Part shown: piece after piece, positions 44,788-53,759 of the stretch
Numbering within the stretch: position 1 is the stretch's first letter
How the letters are laid out: each line of letters begins with the position of its first letter
DNA from: Alphaproteobacteria bacterium
GTDB lineage: Bacteria; Pseudomonadota; Alphaproteobacteria; Caulobacterales; Maricaulaceae
Length of the DNA: 55,157 bases
Reading direction: 5' to 3'
NCBI GenBank assembly: GCA_016124665.1
Contig: WGNH01000045.1
Span: forward strand, 1 to 55,157
Notes under the pieces: generated by a model
The model's database searches: none
Told to the model about the DNA's origin: nothing
What the model saw: only the letters and a program-made list of their open reading frames with translations
Translations under genes and position numbers: made by a program

Positions 44788-45192
44788 TCAGAAGAAGCTG
44801 AAAATGGCGCCTGCCAGAAGGTAGGCTGCCAGCTGATTGCCGAAATGGATCAGCGTCAGTTCCAGTTTCTGCTTTTCATAGATATGCGCGAGAAGTGCGG
44901 TTGTGGCACTGAAAAAAAGCCAGACAAAAAAGGCCGTCTTCATGGAGGCCAACAGGCCTTCGGCACCTTTCCAGTTCAGCACCAGTCCGATGCCGATCGC
45001 GGCGACAAGTGAGTTTGTTATCCCCTTGCCCATGACGACGGCCATATTGGTGTCTTTCATGGACTCTTCGGTGAAGCCGTTCAGAACCATCCAGCGTTTG
45101 CCAAACAGCGGCCCGTACCAGAGAAAGCCCACAACCATAAAGCCGAGTGTGGCCAGCAAAACTGCTATGATATTGATACCGTAGAATTCCAT
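44788..45192 (-). CDS. DUF1761-family membrane protein
   Basis: A 134-aa protein with four hydrophobic helices. It shows IIAVLLATLGFMVVGFLWYGPLFGKRWM, NSLVAAIGIGLVLNWKGAEG and the C-terminal GNQLAAYLLAGAIFSFF. The pattern fits DUF1761, small inner-membrane proteins of unknown function. The start has GAGGCGG 4-8 bases upstream. It lies 9 bp after a second protein with the same build, so the two are probably co-transcribed. Confidence 0.8.
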   Translation of the reverse strand: MEFYGINIIAVLLATLGFMVVGFLWYGPLFGKRWMVLNGFTEESMKDTNMAVVMGKGITNSLVAAIGIGLVLNWKGAEGLLASMKTAFFVWLFFSATTALLAHIYEKQKLELTLIHFGNQLAAYLLAGAIFSFF

Positions 45193-45201
45193 TACCGCCT
45201 C

Positions 45202-45612
45202 CTATTTCGCGCGGCCAAAGGACAGAACAGCCCCGGCAATCGCAAAGCCGATAACCATGTGCAGGCCATCCATGACAAACATTCTGACATTGTAGGCCGG
45301 ACCATATGCATACCCATACGCCATGGCGGCGACGGCAAATGCAATGGCAAGAAGGGCCCCAAGTTTGACATATCCCATCAAATCCGACTTGCCGAGCTTG
45401 TTGGCGAGCATTGCTATACCCGCTACAGGTATGAAGGGTATGATGAGCCCCAACACCATCTTCCAAGCGGGCGGACTGAAATCGGCAGGAACATTGGATA
45501 TTCTCATCCAGTATTCGCCGAAAATGACACCATACATCAGGAAGCCGAAAATGTAGAAAGCCAGTCCGGCCAGGACAAAAAATAGAAGGTTGTGGCCAAA
45601 TATGCGTGGCAT
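45202..45612 (-). CDS. DUF1761-like membrane protein
   Basis: A 136-aa four-helix membrane protein: [51 protein letters not shown] and [18 protein letters not shown]. The N-terminal GFLMYGxxFGxxWM pattern matches the GFLWYGPLFGKRWM of the next gene, so the pair look like diverged tandem copies. Function unknown. It is divergent from metG, with about 120 bp between the starts. Confidence 0.76.
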   Translation of the reverse strand: MPRIFGHNLLFFVLAGLAFYIFGFLMYGVIFGEYWMRISNVPADFSPPAWKMVLGLIIPFIPVAGIAMLANKLGKSDLMGYVKLGALLAIAFAVAAMAYGYAYGPAYNVRMFVMDGLHMVIGFAIAGAVLSFGRAK

Positions 45613-45732
45613 GTGTTTTCTCCCCAGTCTTTCGCGCGTATGTCTCGCGCTGGATTCGGGCCCGGCCCGGTTCGCGGGTTCGCGCCTCTGGCGAAAACCC
45701 TAAGCATAGATTGCAATCAAGGCGAAGCGAAA

Positions 45733-47454
45733 ATGGCCCGGTATCTGATCACAAGCGCGCTACCCTATATCAACGGGGTGAAGCATCTGGGCAATCTGGC
45801 CGGATCCATGCTGCCGGCCGATGTCTATGCGCGTTTTCAACGCCTGCGCGGCCATGAAGTACTCTATATCTGCGCGACGGATGAGCATGGGACGCCGGCG
45901 GAGCTGGCGGCAGCCGCAGAGGGCATGGATGTACGCGCCTATTGCGACCGCGAGCACGATATCCAGCGCGCGGCAGGGGAGGGGTTTGCGCTGAGCTATG
46001 ATCATTTCGGCCGCACGTCGAACGCGCCCAATCACCGCCTGACCCAGCATTTCGCGGCGGTGCTGGAGGACAAGGGGCTGATCGAGGAGCGCAGCGATCA
46101 TCAGGTTTATTCCATTGATGATGCCCGCTTTTTGCCGGACCGTTATGTCGAGGGCATATGCCCGCATTGCGATTTTGAGCGCGCACGCGGCGACCAGTGC
46201 GACAATTGCGGACGGCTGCTGGAACCCACCGATCTGAAAGAGCCCTATTCGAAGATATCCGGCTCGAAAAATCTCGAAGTCCGGGAGACGAGACATCTTT
46301 ATCTGCTGCAGACGAAGATGGAGCCGAAGCTGCGCGCCTGGGTCGATAACGCCGCGGACAAATGGCCATCGCTGGCGGTGTCGATCGCGAATAAATGGCT
46401 GGATGAGGGGCTGCGCGACCGCTCGATCACGCGCGATCTCGCGTGGGGTGTGCCGGTGGCGCGCGACGGAGTGATCCGCGAGGGATTCGAGAACAAGGTC
46501 TTCTATGTCTGGTTCGATGCGCCCATCGGCTATATCGGCGCGACCGAGGAATGGGCCAGTGCCAATGGCGGCGACTGGGAAAGCTGGTGGCGCACCGACA
46601 AGGGCGCCGAGGACGTCACCTATGTGCAGTTCATGGGCAAGGACAATGTCGCTTTCCACACGGTCTCGTTTCCCGCGACCCTCATCGGTTCGGAGGAGCC
46701 GTGGAAGACGGTAGACCGGCTGAAAGCCTTCAACTGGCTCAACTGGTATGGCGGCAAGTTCTCGACCTCGGAAAAGCGCGGCGTCTTCATGGACACGGCG
46801 CTGGAGCTCCTGCCGGTCGATTACTGGCGCTGGTATCTGACGGCAAATGCGCCGGAGGGTTCGGACACGCAATTTACGTGGGAGCATTTCCAGGCCTGTG
46901 TGAACAAGGATCTGGCCGATGTGCTCGGCAATTTCATCAACCGGATATTGCGCTTCACGGCGTCGCGCTTTGACGGGGCGGTGCCGGCCGGCGGCGAGCC
47001 GGGCGAGCACGAGGCCTGGCTGGCACGGGAAGTGGATGAGCGCCTGGCCGCGATTGCCGACAATCATGAGGCGATGCGTTTTCGCCCGGCAGCGGCGGAA
47101 ACCCGCGCCCTGTGGGCGGCGGGCAATGAATACCTCACCCGCGCCGAGCCGTGGACGCATTTCAAGACCAACCCGGAAAAAGCCGCTGTCGGCGTCCGCA
47201 CCGCACTGAATCTCGCCGTGCTGATGGGCATTGCCGCCCAGCCCATTATACCGAATGCGGCGAAGACGATTCTCGATTGCCTGGGCGTGCCGGACGGAAA
47301 CCGGAAGTGGCCGGATGAGCCCGCCGCCGGCCTGCTGGATGTTCTGCCCCACGGCCTCGCCGTTACTCCGCCGGATGTGCTGTTTGCGAAGATCGATGAT
47401 GATACGGTCGCCGAATGGACCCGGCGCTTTGGCGGTGAGGGTGAACTGCGCTGA
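45733..47454 (+). CDS. metG: Methionyl-tRNA synthetase
   Basis: MetRS charges tRNA-Met. The 573-aa class I synthetase starts [21 protein letters not shown], where HLGN replaces the HIGH motif, as is usual for this enzyme. Zinc ligands are in [23 protein letters not shown]. The KMSKS loop reads KFSTSEKRG, a variant that I recall from other alphaproteobacteria. There is no C-terminal tRNA-binding domain. An in-frame start at 45592 would overlap the divergent DUF1761 promoter and is rejected; 45733 has AAGGCGA upstream. Confidence 0.96.
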   Translation: MARYLITSALPYINGVKHLGNLAGSMLPADVYARFQRLRGHEVLYICATDEHGTPAELAAAAEGMDVRAYCDREHDIQRAAGEGFALSYDHFGRTSNAPNHRLTQHFAAVLEDKGLIEERSDHQVYSIDDARFLPDRYVEGICPHCDFERARGDQCDNCGRLLEPTDLKEPYSKISGSKNLEVRETRHLYLLQTKMEPKLRAWVDNAADKWPSLAVSIANKWLDEGLRDRSITRDLAWGVPVARDGVIREGFENKVFYVWFDAPIGYIGATEEWASANGGDWESWWRTDKGAEDVTYVQFMGKDNVAFHTVSFPATLIGSEEPWKTVDRLKAFNWLNWYGGKFSTSEKRGVFMDTALELLPVDYWRWYLTANAPEGSDTQFTWEHFQACVNKDLADVLGNFINRILRFTASRFDGAVPAGGEPGEHEAWLAREVDERLAAIADNHEAMRFRPAAAETRALWAAGNEYLTRAEPWTHFKTNPEKAAVGVRTALNLAVLMGIAAQPIIPNAAKTILDCLGVPDGNRKWPDEPAAGLLDVLPHGLAVTPPDVLFAKIDDDTVAEWTRRFGGEGELR

Positions 47455-47756
47455 GTCTGGCGCTGGGGTCCTCGCAGTGCCATGCATTACGGGGATAAAA
47501 ATCCCGCCGGTCTGCGGATAAGGCCGGGGAGACTGGCCAATGTGGTGTGTCGCGGGTGTGCTGCGGCTGTGAAGGACAGGGGCCTGACCGCGCCGGCCAC
47601 GGGTGGCTTGGCCATGCTCTTGTATGCTGCGGGCTCTCCGCTGCGGGCAGTCGGGCCAATATTGATCCGCCGGATCAAAGTCATCACGTCGTCACCCCCT
47701 TGACCGCAATCGCCTGCCGCCGTCCAATGCACGGCAGAGATTCAAAGGGGACTATC
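47455..47756. other. Intergenic gap, no gene seen
   Basis: The 302 bases between metG and the amidohydrolase gene contain no convincing gene or hairpin terminator. A 73-codon frame from 47482 has no Shine-Dalgarno. A promoter for the amidohydrolase-RidA-avidin run is expected here but could not be fixed by eye. Confidence 0.45.
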
Positions 47757-49082
47757 ATGCGTCTGTTACTTGCTTCTGCCGCCGCGATTGCACTGTCCGC
47801 CGGTGCTTTTGCGCAGGACGATCTGCGGTCATCGATCCAGTCGGATTATTCCGGCTATCTGGAAAGCCTGTACGAGCATTTTCACGCCAATCCGGAATTG
47901 TCGCTGATGGAGGTCGAGACCGCAGCTCGCCTGGCCGAGGAGATCCGCGCGCTCGGCTTTGAAGTGACAGAGAATGTCGGCGGCACCGGCATTGTCGCGG
48001 TGATGGAGAATGGCGAGGGGCCGACATTGATGCTGCGGGCGGATATGGACGGGCTGCCGATCGAGGAAAATACCGGGCTCGACTTTGCCTCCACGGTGAC
48101 GGGCACGGACCGGCGCGGTCTGGAAAGTCATGTCATGCATGCCTGTGCACACGATACCCACATGACGGCGCTGGTCGGTGCGGCGCGCCAGATGGTCGAG
48201 CGGCGTGAGGACTGGTCCGGCACGCTGGTGCTGATCGGGCAGCCGGCCGAGGAGCTGGGTCTGGGCGCGCAGATGATGCTGGATGACGGCCTCTATGAGC
48301 GCTTCCCGCTTCCCGATGCCGTGGTGTCCTTTCACACATTCGGCGCCATTCCGGCGGGCATGATCGGCTATGTGCCGGGCTTTGCCATGGCGAATGTCGA
48401 CTCGGTCGATATCACGGTGCGGGGCATTGGCGCGCATGGCTCCACCCCGCATGTCGGCCGTGACCCGGTCCTGTTGTCGGCCCAGATCATCACTGCCTTG
48501 CAGACGCTGGTCAGCCGTGAGATGAACCCTCTGGAATCCGGCGTGGTAACAGTCGGCGCGATCAATGGCGGCACCAAGCACAACATCATCCCTGACGAGG
48601 TGCATCTGCAGATCACGGTGCGCTCCTATTCCGATGCCAATCGCGAATTGTTGCTGTCCGGCATTGAGCGTATTGCCCGCGGTCAGGCGATTTCTGCCGG
48701 CATTCCGGAAGACCGGCTGCCGATTGTCGAGGTGGAAGAGCCCTATACGCCGGCCACCTATAATGACCCGGACCTGACGGAATCGGGCGTCGCGGTTCTG
48801 CAGGAGCGCTTTGGCAGTCTGGCCGTGCGCCAGCTCGATCCCGTCATGGGTGGCGAGGACTTCTCCCGCTATGGCCGCACCGAGGAGGATATCCCGATTT
48901 TCATGTTCTGGGTCGGTGGCACGCCGCAGGACACGCTGATCGAGTATCAGTCGCAGGGCCTGTCCGCACCGGGCAACCACTCCGCCTTGTTTGCCCCGGA
49001 TGCGGAAAGCTCGATTACCATGGCGACCGAAGGCCTGACCGCGATTGCGCTGGACTTCCTGGCGCCAGCCGGCGCGCAATAG
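47757..49082 (+). CDS. Exported M20-family amidohydrolase
   Basis: A 441-aa zinc amidohydrolase with a signal peptide (MRLLLASAAAIALSAGAFAQ), so probably periplasmic. Motifs of the M20D aminoacylase/hippurate hydrolase group are present: FHANPELSLMEVETAARLAE, LMLRADMDGLPIEENTG, MHACAHDTHMTALVGAA, IGQPAEELGLGAQMML and MGGEDFSRYG. Such enzymes cleave N-acyl amino acids or amides. The ATG at 47757 has AAGGGG upstream. It is followed after 2 bp by the RidA gene and then the avidin-like gene, so the three look like one operon. Confidence 0.93.
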   Translation: MRLLLASAAAIALSAGAFAQDDLRSSIQSDYSGYLESLYEHFHANPELSLMEVETAARLAEEIRALGFEVTENVGGTGIVAVMENGEGPTLMLRADMDGLPIEENTGLDFASTVTGTDRRGLESHVMHACAHDTHMTALVGAARQMVERREDWSGTLVLIGQPAEELGLGAQMMLDDGLYERFPLPDAVVSFHTFGAIPAGMIGYVPGFAMANVDSVDITVRGIGAHGSTPHVGRDPVLLSAQIITALQTLVSREMNPLESGVVTVGAINGGTKHNIIPDEVHLQITVRSYSDANRELLLSGIERIARGQAISAGIPEDRLPIVEVEEPYTPATYNDPDLTESGVAVLQERFGSLAVRQLDPVMGGEDFSRYGRTEEDIPIFMFWVGGTPQDTLIEYQSQGLSAPGNHSALFAPDAESSITMATEGLTAIALDFLAPAGAQ

Positions 49083-49084
49083 GC

Positions 49085-49483
49085 ATGGTGGAACGCGTCT
49101 CGTCCGGCGCGGTCTGGGAGGATCGCGTCGGCTATCGCCGTGCTGTTAAGGATGGCCCGCATATCTGGGTCTCCGGCACGGTGGCGGTCGGCGAGGACGG
49201 CCGGCCCTATGCCCCAGGCGACATGGAAGCCCAGACGCGGCGCTGTCTGGAGATCATCGAGGCGGCGCTGGTGAAGCTCGGCGCGTCGATGAAGAATGTC
49301 CGCCGCACCCGCGTTTTCGTCACCGATATGAGCGCGGATGCGCAGGCGGCCTTTGCCCGCGCGCATTCGGCGGTGTTTGGCGATTTCCCGCCCGCCTCGG
49401 CGCTCTATGGCATTTCCGCGCTGGCCGCGCCGGATTTCCTCGTCGAGGTCGAAGCCGATGCCTATCTGGCGGCGGAGGCATGA
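49085..49483 (+). CDS. RidA family protein
   Basis: A 132-aa protein of the RidA/YjgF family, which hydrolyses reactive enamine/imine intermediates or has related roles. It shows VGYRRAVKDGPHIWVSGTVAVGEDG, QTRRCLEIIEAALVKLGASMKNVRRTRVFVTDM and PPASALYGISALAAPDFLVEVEADAY. The Arg that anchors substrate in canonical RidA (in the PxR segment) is not evident, so it probably belongs to a divergent subgroup. No signal peptide. It starts 2 bp after the amidohydrolase stop and overlaps the avidin-like gene. Confidence 0.88.
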   Translation: MVERVSSGAVWEDRVGYRRAVKDGPHIWVSGTVAVGEDGRPYAPGDMEAQTRRCLEIIEAALVKLGASMKNVRRTRVFVTDMSADAQAAFARAHSAVFGDFPPASALYGISALAAPDFLVEVEADAYLAAEA

Positions 49484-49896
49484 TGCGTTTCCTGCTTTTG
49501 ATTTTGTGGGCCGTCTGGCCTGCCACAGCGTTCGCGGATGATCTGGCCGTGCCGTCGGTCTGGGAAAACCAGAGCGGATCGGTGCTTTTTCTCGATACGA
49601 TGGATGATGAGGGCCGCCTGACCGGGCGCTATGTCAACGGGGCGGCGGGCTATTCCTGCCAGGGAATCGAATATGACGTTGAAGGCCGGGTCTTCGAACC
49701 ATTGATCACCTTCAATGTGATCTGGCGCGCGGAGGCGGAAACCTGCCACACCATCACGAGCTGGACCGGGGCGATCGAGGGCGATGTCATCGCCACCGAA
49801 TGGGCGCTGGTGCGCTGGGTGGCGCCGGACCCCGTGAGCGGGGAGGGCGGGTTGGGCCGGTATGCCGGGGAGAGCCGGTTTGTGCGCCGCGACTGA
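49483..49896 (+). CDS. Avidin-family (rhizavidin-like) exported protein
   Basis: A 137-aa protein with a signal peptide (MRFLLLILWAVWPATAFA) and a small beta-barrel matching the avidin family. ENQSGS aligns with YNQLGS of streptavidin (Asn29, Ser33 in the pocket), TGRYVN with TGxY (Tyr50), and Trp81 in FNVIW with Trp79. CHTITSWTG matches the HSATTWSG pocket strand (Thr92, Trp94), and ATEWALV has Trp107. Cys59 (YSCQG) and Cys88 match the disulfide pair of dimeric rhizavidin. The pocket Asp of GxDTF is Ser131 (GESRF). Biotin is the likely ligand but affinity is uncertain. The chosen ATG at 49483 has GGAGG upstream; 49480 is an alternative. It is coupled to RidA. Confidence 0.85.
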   Translation: MRFLLLILWAVWPATAFADDLAVPSVWENQSGSVLFLDTMDDEGRLTGRYVNGAAGYSCQGIEYDVEGRVFEPLITFNVIWRAEAETCHTITSWTGAIEGDVIATEWALVRWVAPDPVSGEGGLGRYAGESRFVRRD

Positions 49897-49973
49897 CGCC
49901 ATTGTGAGCATTTGCGCGTTGCGCGGGCGTGTCAGCCTGCTTAACTGCGGCGCGAAACAGAGGGGCTGACTTC

Positions 49974-51143
49974 ATGGAAACGCTGATTCCCGCCGACAAT
50001 CATTTCGCCGTCATGGCGGGGCTGTTCGTGATCGCCGCTATCGGTTTTCTGGCCGAAAAATCCCGCATCGGAGCGATTCTGACCGGCGCGGTGGTGGCGA
50101 TTTTCCTGGCGATATTTGCCGCCAATCTGCGGATCATTCCGCAAAGTGCCCCGGCCTATTCCTTTGTCTTTACCTATTTTGTGCCAGTGCTGATCCCGCT
50201 CTTCCTGATGAAGGCGGACCTGAAGAAAATCTTCTTCGAGACCGGCCGCATGACGCTGGCATTCGGCGTGGCGGCCCTGGGCACGGTGCTGGGCGCGATT
50301 GCCGCTGTCTCGCTGCTGGATTTCGGCGTGGACGAGGCGGGGATCGCCGGCGTGTTCACGGCCACCTATATCGGCGGCTCTGTGAATTATGCCGCATTGC
50401 TGGACATTACCGGACTGCGCGCCGATGCGGCTTTTGTCTCGGCGGCGACGGCGGTGGATAATCTGGCGTCAGGCCTGTTCCTGGCGCTGCTCGCCATCCT
50501 GCCGGGGTGGCGCTGGCTGGCCACCAGATTTCCGGCCCGTGACCACACGAAAGGCGAGATCGAGGCCGGGGAGAATGGCAAGGCCACGGCGGCCACGCTG
50601 ACCATCACCATTGCCTTCGCGCTGACCATTGTGGCGCTGGGCGATCTCCTGACCGGGGCGCTGGCCGGCCTGCTCTCAGGAATGGGTGTGGAAGATGCCG
50701 CGCGACAGGCCGGAAACTGGCGCTATGCCGTGATCACCGTGCTGACGCTGATCCCCGCGACTCTCATGCCGAAGACCATGGCCCGGCTTCATGGTGGGTA
50801 TGAGCTGGGGATCGGGCTGGCCTTTGTTTTCTTTGCCGCCATTGCCGCCGGGGCGGATATCCCGTCCCTGATTCAGCAGGCACCGCTTTTGATGGCGCTG
50901 GTTGCCATCCTTCTGGGGGTACATCTGATCGTGCTGTTCGGCCTGGGGTCACTCTTGCGCCTGTCCGTGCCGGAACTGATCACCGCTTCCAATGCTGCCA
51001 TTCTGGGCGCGACGACGGCGCCGGCCCTGGCGGCGGCCAAGGGCTGGAAGGATCTGGTGACGCCGGGCGTGCTGGTCGGGGTGTTCGGCTATGCGCTGGG
51101 TACGCTCATTGCCACTGCCGTCTATCAGTTCTGGCCCGGCTAG
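49974..51143 (+). CDS. DUF819 (YjcL-like) membrane protein
   Basis: A 389-aa protein with about ten membrane helices. It matches DUF819 by ADNHFAVMAGLFVIAAIGFLAEKSRIGAI, FVPVLIPLFLMKADLKKIFFETGRM and IGGSVNYAALLDITGL. The C-terminal segment ASNAAILGATTAPALAAAKGWKDL is typical too. Function is unknown; a transport or symporter-like role is often assumed. The ATG at 49974 has AGAGGGG about 8 bases upstream; the frame from 49929 is unlikely. It lies 77 bp after the avidin-like gene on the same strand and may belong to the same transcript. Confidence 0.87.
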   Translation: METLIPADNHFAVMAGLFVIAAIGFLAEKSRIGAILTGAVVAIFLAIFAANLRIIPQSAPAYSFVFTYFVPVLIPLFLMKADLKKIFFETGRMTLAFGVAALGTVLGAIAAVSLLDFGVDEAGIAGVFTATYIGGSVNYAALLDITGLRADAAFVSAATAVDNLASGLFLALLAILPGWRWLATRFPARDHTKGEIEAGENGKATAATLTITIAFALTIVALGDLLTGALAGLLSGMGVEDAARQAGNWRYAVITVLTLIPATLMPKTMARLHGGYELGIGLAFVFFAAIAAGADIPSLIQQAPLLMALVAILLGVHLIVLFGLGSLLRLSVPELITASNAAILGATTAPALAAAKGWKDLVTPGVLVGVFGYALGTLIATAVYQFWPG

Positions 51144-51214
51144 CCACAGACTCGCCGCTAGGGGAAATTTGGAGTAAACTCTCTCCCGCGAGGGGATTTC
51201 AGGGGAGATATTCC

Positions 51215-51643
51215 ATGCTTCGACTCATTCTCATGATCTCGGCTCTGGCAGTCGGTTTCGTTGCCATCGGCGAGTTGTCATTGGTCGATGCGCAGCAACG
51301 CGCCGTCTTGCGCCAGACGCAGGCTCAGACCGACACAAGCTTCAGTGACGCATTCCAGTCCGCAATGGAAAGCGGTGATTATGCGCAAGCGGCGGCTCTG
51401 GTCAGCTCCGGGCGCGCGACAGGTCATCGTCAGCATCGCGCCATGACGCCATCCGCTTCGTCGTCGGCCGCCACCAGCCTGGCTGCCAACACGCCGCCGC
51501 CAGAGACCGCCGACTATACCTGCAACAGTGGCAATTGCGCGTGTGCGGGGGCATCGGACTGTGTGGCCATGGCGCCGATCTGTGTCGAGGGCACCATCGG
51601 CAGCAACGATTACGGCTGCACCTGTCAGGAAGCGACCGAATAG
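51215..51643 (+). CDS. Small exported Cys-rich protein
   Basis: A 142-aa protein with an N-terminal export signal (LRLILMISALAVGFVAIGELSLVDA), possibly uncleaved. A short helical region (DTSFSDAFQSAMESGDYAQAAALVSSGRATG) follows, then a Ser/Ala/Thr-rich linker and a compact C-terminal domain with seven cysteines (YTCNSGNCACAGASDC, PICVEG, GCTCQEATE). An odd cysteine count could allow a disulfide partner. The start has GGGGAG close upstream. No family recognised. Confidence 0.72.
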   Translation: MLRLILMISALAVGFVAIGELSLVDAQQRAVLRQTQAQTDTSFSDAFQSAMESGDYAQAAALVSSGRATGHRQHRAMTPSASSSAATSLAANTPPPETADYTCNSGNCACAGASDCVAMAPICVEGTIGSNDYGCTCQEATE

Positions 51644-51825
51644 ATCTGCTTCGCTGAACCGGGAAAGGGCAGGGCGTCGTCTTTCACGCCGCCCCCCTTG
51701 GCGTGACATCGCCTTGTCTATTCGCCACCCCACATGGGGCACAGACGATTGCGCGGGAATTCCATGCGCGTGCGAGTTTCCCCGGCAACGTTAAAGCCTT
51801 CTTCGGCGATCCGCTCGCCGAGCTC
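51644..51825. other. Intergenic region, nothing recognised
   Basis: The stretch between the Cys-rich protein and the pseudogene fragment carries no gene that I can support. It has no obvious terminator for the Cys-rich protein. Confidence 0.4.
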
Positions 51826-52017
51826 TTAGAGCGGATTGCGCTTCTCGGCGTCCTTGATCAGGCCTTCGATCAAGGCAATGGCGACAGTGTGCTCGCCATT
51901 GGTGACGGGCTTGACCTCGTAATAGGTGGCCAGGGGGTAGAAAGCGGCCGAGCCCGGCTTGCTCTGCCCCCTGGAAAGCCCGAAATCCGCTACCCGGATG
52001 CAGCCGATCCGCCGTGT
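51826..52017 (-). pseudogene. Fragment resembling the end of a 2-oxoglutarate/iron oxygenase
   Basis: In frame directly after the symporter stop codon, 63 codons read without interruption to a TAA. The part SAAFYPLATYYEVKPVTNG and the following VAIALIEGLIKDAEKRNPL resemble the C-terminal strand-helix of PKHD/P4H-type 2-oxoglutarate oxygenases (usual pattern: FYPSxxxHxVxPVTxGxR, then a WxQSxIRDxxxRxLL end). The iron-binding His is Tyr and the 2-oxoglutarate Arg is missing. No start codon or Shine-Dalgarno is found, so this looks like a decayed, N-terminally deleted gene. The family match is weak and by eye; a chance frame is possible. Confidence 0.3.
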
Positions 52018-53376
52018 TTATCGATTCCGGAACGCCAGCGCAGTGGTGAAATAAGCGATTGCTGCGGCTGCAATCGACAGCATGAAGGCACCGGGCAGGG
52101 CGAAGACCCATTCGGCCAGTAAAATTGCCGCCAGTCCGCACAGAATGGCGGCGATGGCCGAGATTTCACCGCCGGTACGGTTGTGCAGGCCCGCGAGCAC
52201 GCAGACCAGAAGGCCGGCACTCCCGAGCGAGGAGGCCAGTTCGACGAGCCCGTAAATGGTTTCGCCCGACAGCGCGATGAGCAAGGCGGCAAGGCCCGCC
52301 GTGACCGTCAGAATGCGGGCAATTTTCAGCCGCTCCCGCTGGTCTGACGCTGGCCGGATGCGGGCATAGATATTTTCAGTCGCCAGCGCCGCGATCGCCA
52401 GAAGGGCCGAATCAACAGTCGAGAGCACAGCGGAAAACAGGGCTCCGGCAAAGATGACGAACAGAAAGGACGGCATCAGCTCGCGGGCCAGAACCGGCAG
52501 GAAGAGGTCCCCTTCGCCGGTTTCGATCCCGAGACCGGGGGCGATCAGCCCGAATGCCAGCGGGATCAGCCCTACGAGGAGATAAAGCCCGGCGGCGACC
52601 AGTCCGCCGGTCCGCGCGACGGCGGCGGAGCGCGCTCCGAGAAAGCGGGCGATGGGTTCCTGCGCGACGAGACTGCCGAGGATCGGGATCATCCAGACAT
52701 CCAGCCGCTCCACCCAGCTTTCGCCGGGTCCAACCAGACGCAGGCGTTCCGGGTCAATCGCCGCCAGTGCGGCGCCCGGACCTCCTGCAGTAGCGAGCAT
52801 CAGGGCCAGTAAAAGCATCAGGCCGGCAAACAGAATCGCGCCTTGCATCATGTCGGTGATCACATCACCCAGCAGACCGCCGAGCGACGTGTAGACGATG
52901 ACCAGCCCTGTTGCTGCGAGCAACATCGGGACGACACCCATGCCGGTGACAACGGCCATCAGAGTTGCCATGGCCAGCAATTGCGCTGCCGCCCAGATCA
53001 CCGAGGTGGGAATGGCGACCAGCACGGCCAGCGTCTCCGCACGGGGTCCGAAGCGGTCGCGGAAAAAATCGGCCAAGGTGACATAGCCGCGCTTGCGGAA
53101 CTGGCCGGCAATCAACAGCGCCATCAGGAGGAGTGTGATGGCATAGCCAAAGGGTTCGGCGCGTGCGCCCGCCAGCCCTTCCTCGGCAATGGTCGCGGTC
53201 GATCCGAGAACCGTCTCGCCGCCAAACCAGGTGGCAAAGACCGAGAGACCGACCGCGATGACGCCGAGGCGGCGGCCCGCAATGAGATAGTCGGTATCGG
53301 AGGCGGTGCGCCGCGACGCCCAGGCCGCTATGGCCAGTTGCAGGATGACATAGCCGAAAACGGCCGCAGCCATCAT
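52018..53376 (-). CDS. Sodium:solute symporter family protein
   Basis: A 452-aa membrane protein with about 12-13 helices, of the SSS family. Landmarks are DTDYLIAGRRLGVIAVGLSVFATWFGGETVLGS (the SSS N-terminal signature), RGYVTLADFFRDRFG, VYTSLGGLLGDVITDMMQG and FVIFAGALFSAVLSTVDSALLAIAAL. It should co-transport an organic solute with Na+; the substrate is unknown. It begins 5 bp after the GFA gene stop on the same strand and is part of a run rlmB-GFA-symporter. Confidence 0.9.
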   Translation of the reverse strand: MMAAAVFGYVILQLAIAAWASRRTASDTDYLIAGRRLGVIAVGLSVFATWFGGETVLGSTATIAEEGLAGARAEPFGYAITLLLMALLIAGQFRKRGYVTLADFFRDRFGPRAETLAVLVAIPTSVIWAAAQLLAMATLMAVVTGMGVVPMLLAATGLVIVYTSLGGLLGDVITDMMQGAILFAGLMLLLALMLATAGGPGAALAAIDPERLRLVGPGESWVERLDVWMIPILGSLVAQEPIARFLGARSAAVARTGGLVAAGLYLLVGLIPLAFGLIAPGLGIETGEGDLFLPVLARELMPSFLFVIFAGALFSAVLSTVDSALLAIAALATENIYARIRPASDQRERLKIARILTVTAGLAALLIALSGETIYGLVELASSLGSAGLLVCVLAGLHNRTGGEISAIAAILCGLAAILLAEWVFALPGAFMLSIAAAAIAYFTTALAFRNR

Positions 53377-53381
53377 TTCTG

Positions 53382-53759
53382 TCAGTCCCGTGCGGCGGGC
53401 CGGGCCCAGCTCAGGGCATCGTCCACAAAAACATTGCCGGCGGGAGGAAAGGCTTCGAGCTCATCGAATGCGCCAACCAGCATGTGCGTTTCGCCCGGCC
53501 ATTTTGCGCCCTGATAGGAGAGTGGTGTGCCGCAAATCTCGCAAAACCCCCGCTTCACACCCGGACTGCTGGTGTATTCGCGGCGGTTGCCACGCCAGGT
53601 TAACTGGTCATCAGAAAATCCGGCCCAAGTGGAGAAAGCCGCGCTGGTGGCACGGTGGCAATCGGCGCAATGGCAATTGGCAACGAAACGCGGCTCTCCA
53701 GCGGCCTGAAATCTAATCCGGCCGCAGCCGCAACCGCCTTCCCGCACAGGCTGATTCAT
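53382..53759 (-). CDS. GFA family zinc protein
   Basis: A 125-aa protein of the glutathione-dependent formaldehyde-activating (GFA)/CENP-V family. Zinc ligands are GGCGCGRIRF, NCHCADCHRATSAAF and FCEICGTPLSY. Members bind zinc; only some act on S-hydroxymethylglutathione, so the substrate is open. The start overlaps the rlmB stop (ATGA). Confidence 0.9.
   Translation of the reverse strand: MNQPVREGGCGCGRIRFQAAGEPRFVANCHCADCHRATSAAFSTWAGFSDDQLTWRGNRREYTSSPGVKRGFCEICGTPLSYQGAKWPGETHMLVGAFDELEAFPPAGNVFVDDALSWARPAARD

Noticed and set aside
45760-47487. 575-codon frame opposite metG
   Set aside because: A shadow of a GC-rich gene: metG is unmistakable on the other strand and the antisense protein shows no family pattern or start signal.
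47829-49079. 416-codon frame opposite the amidohydrolase
   Set aside because: Antisense shadow, His/Arg/Gln-rich; the M20 motifs on the plus strand are intact.
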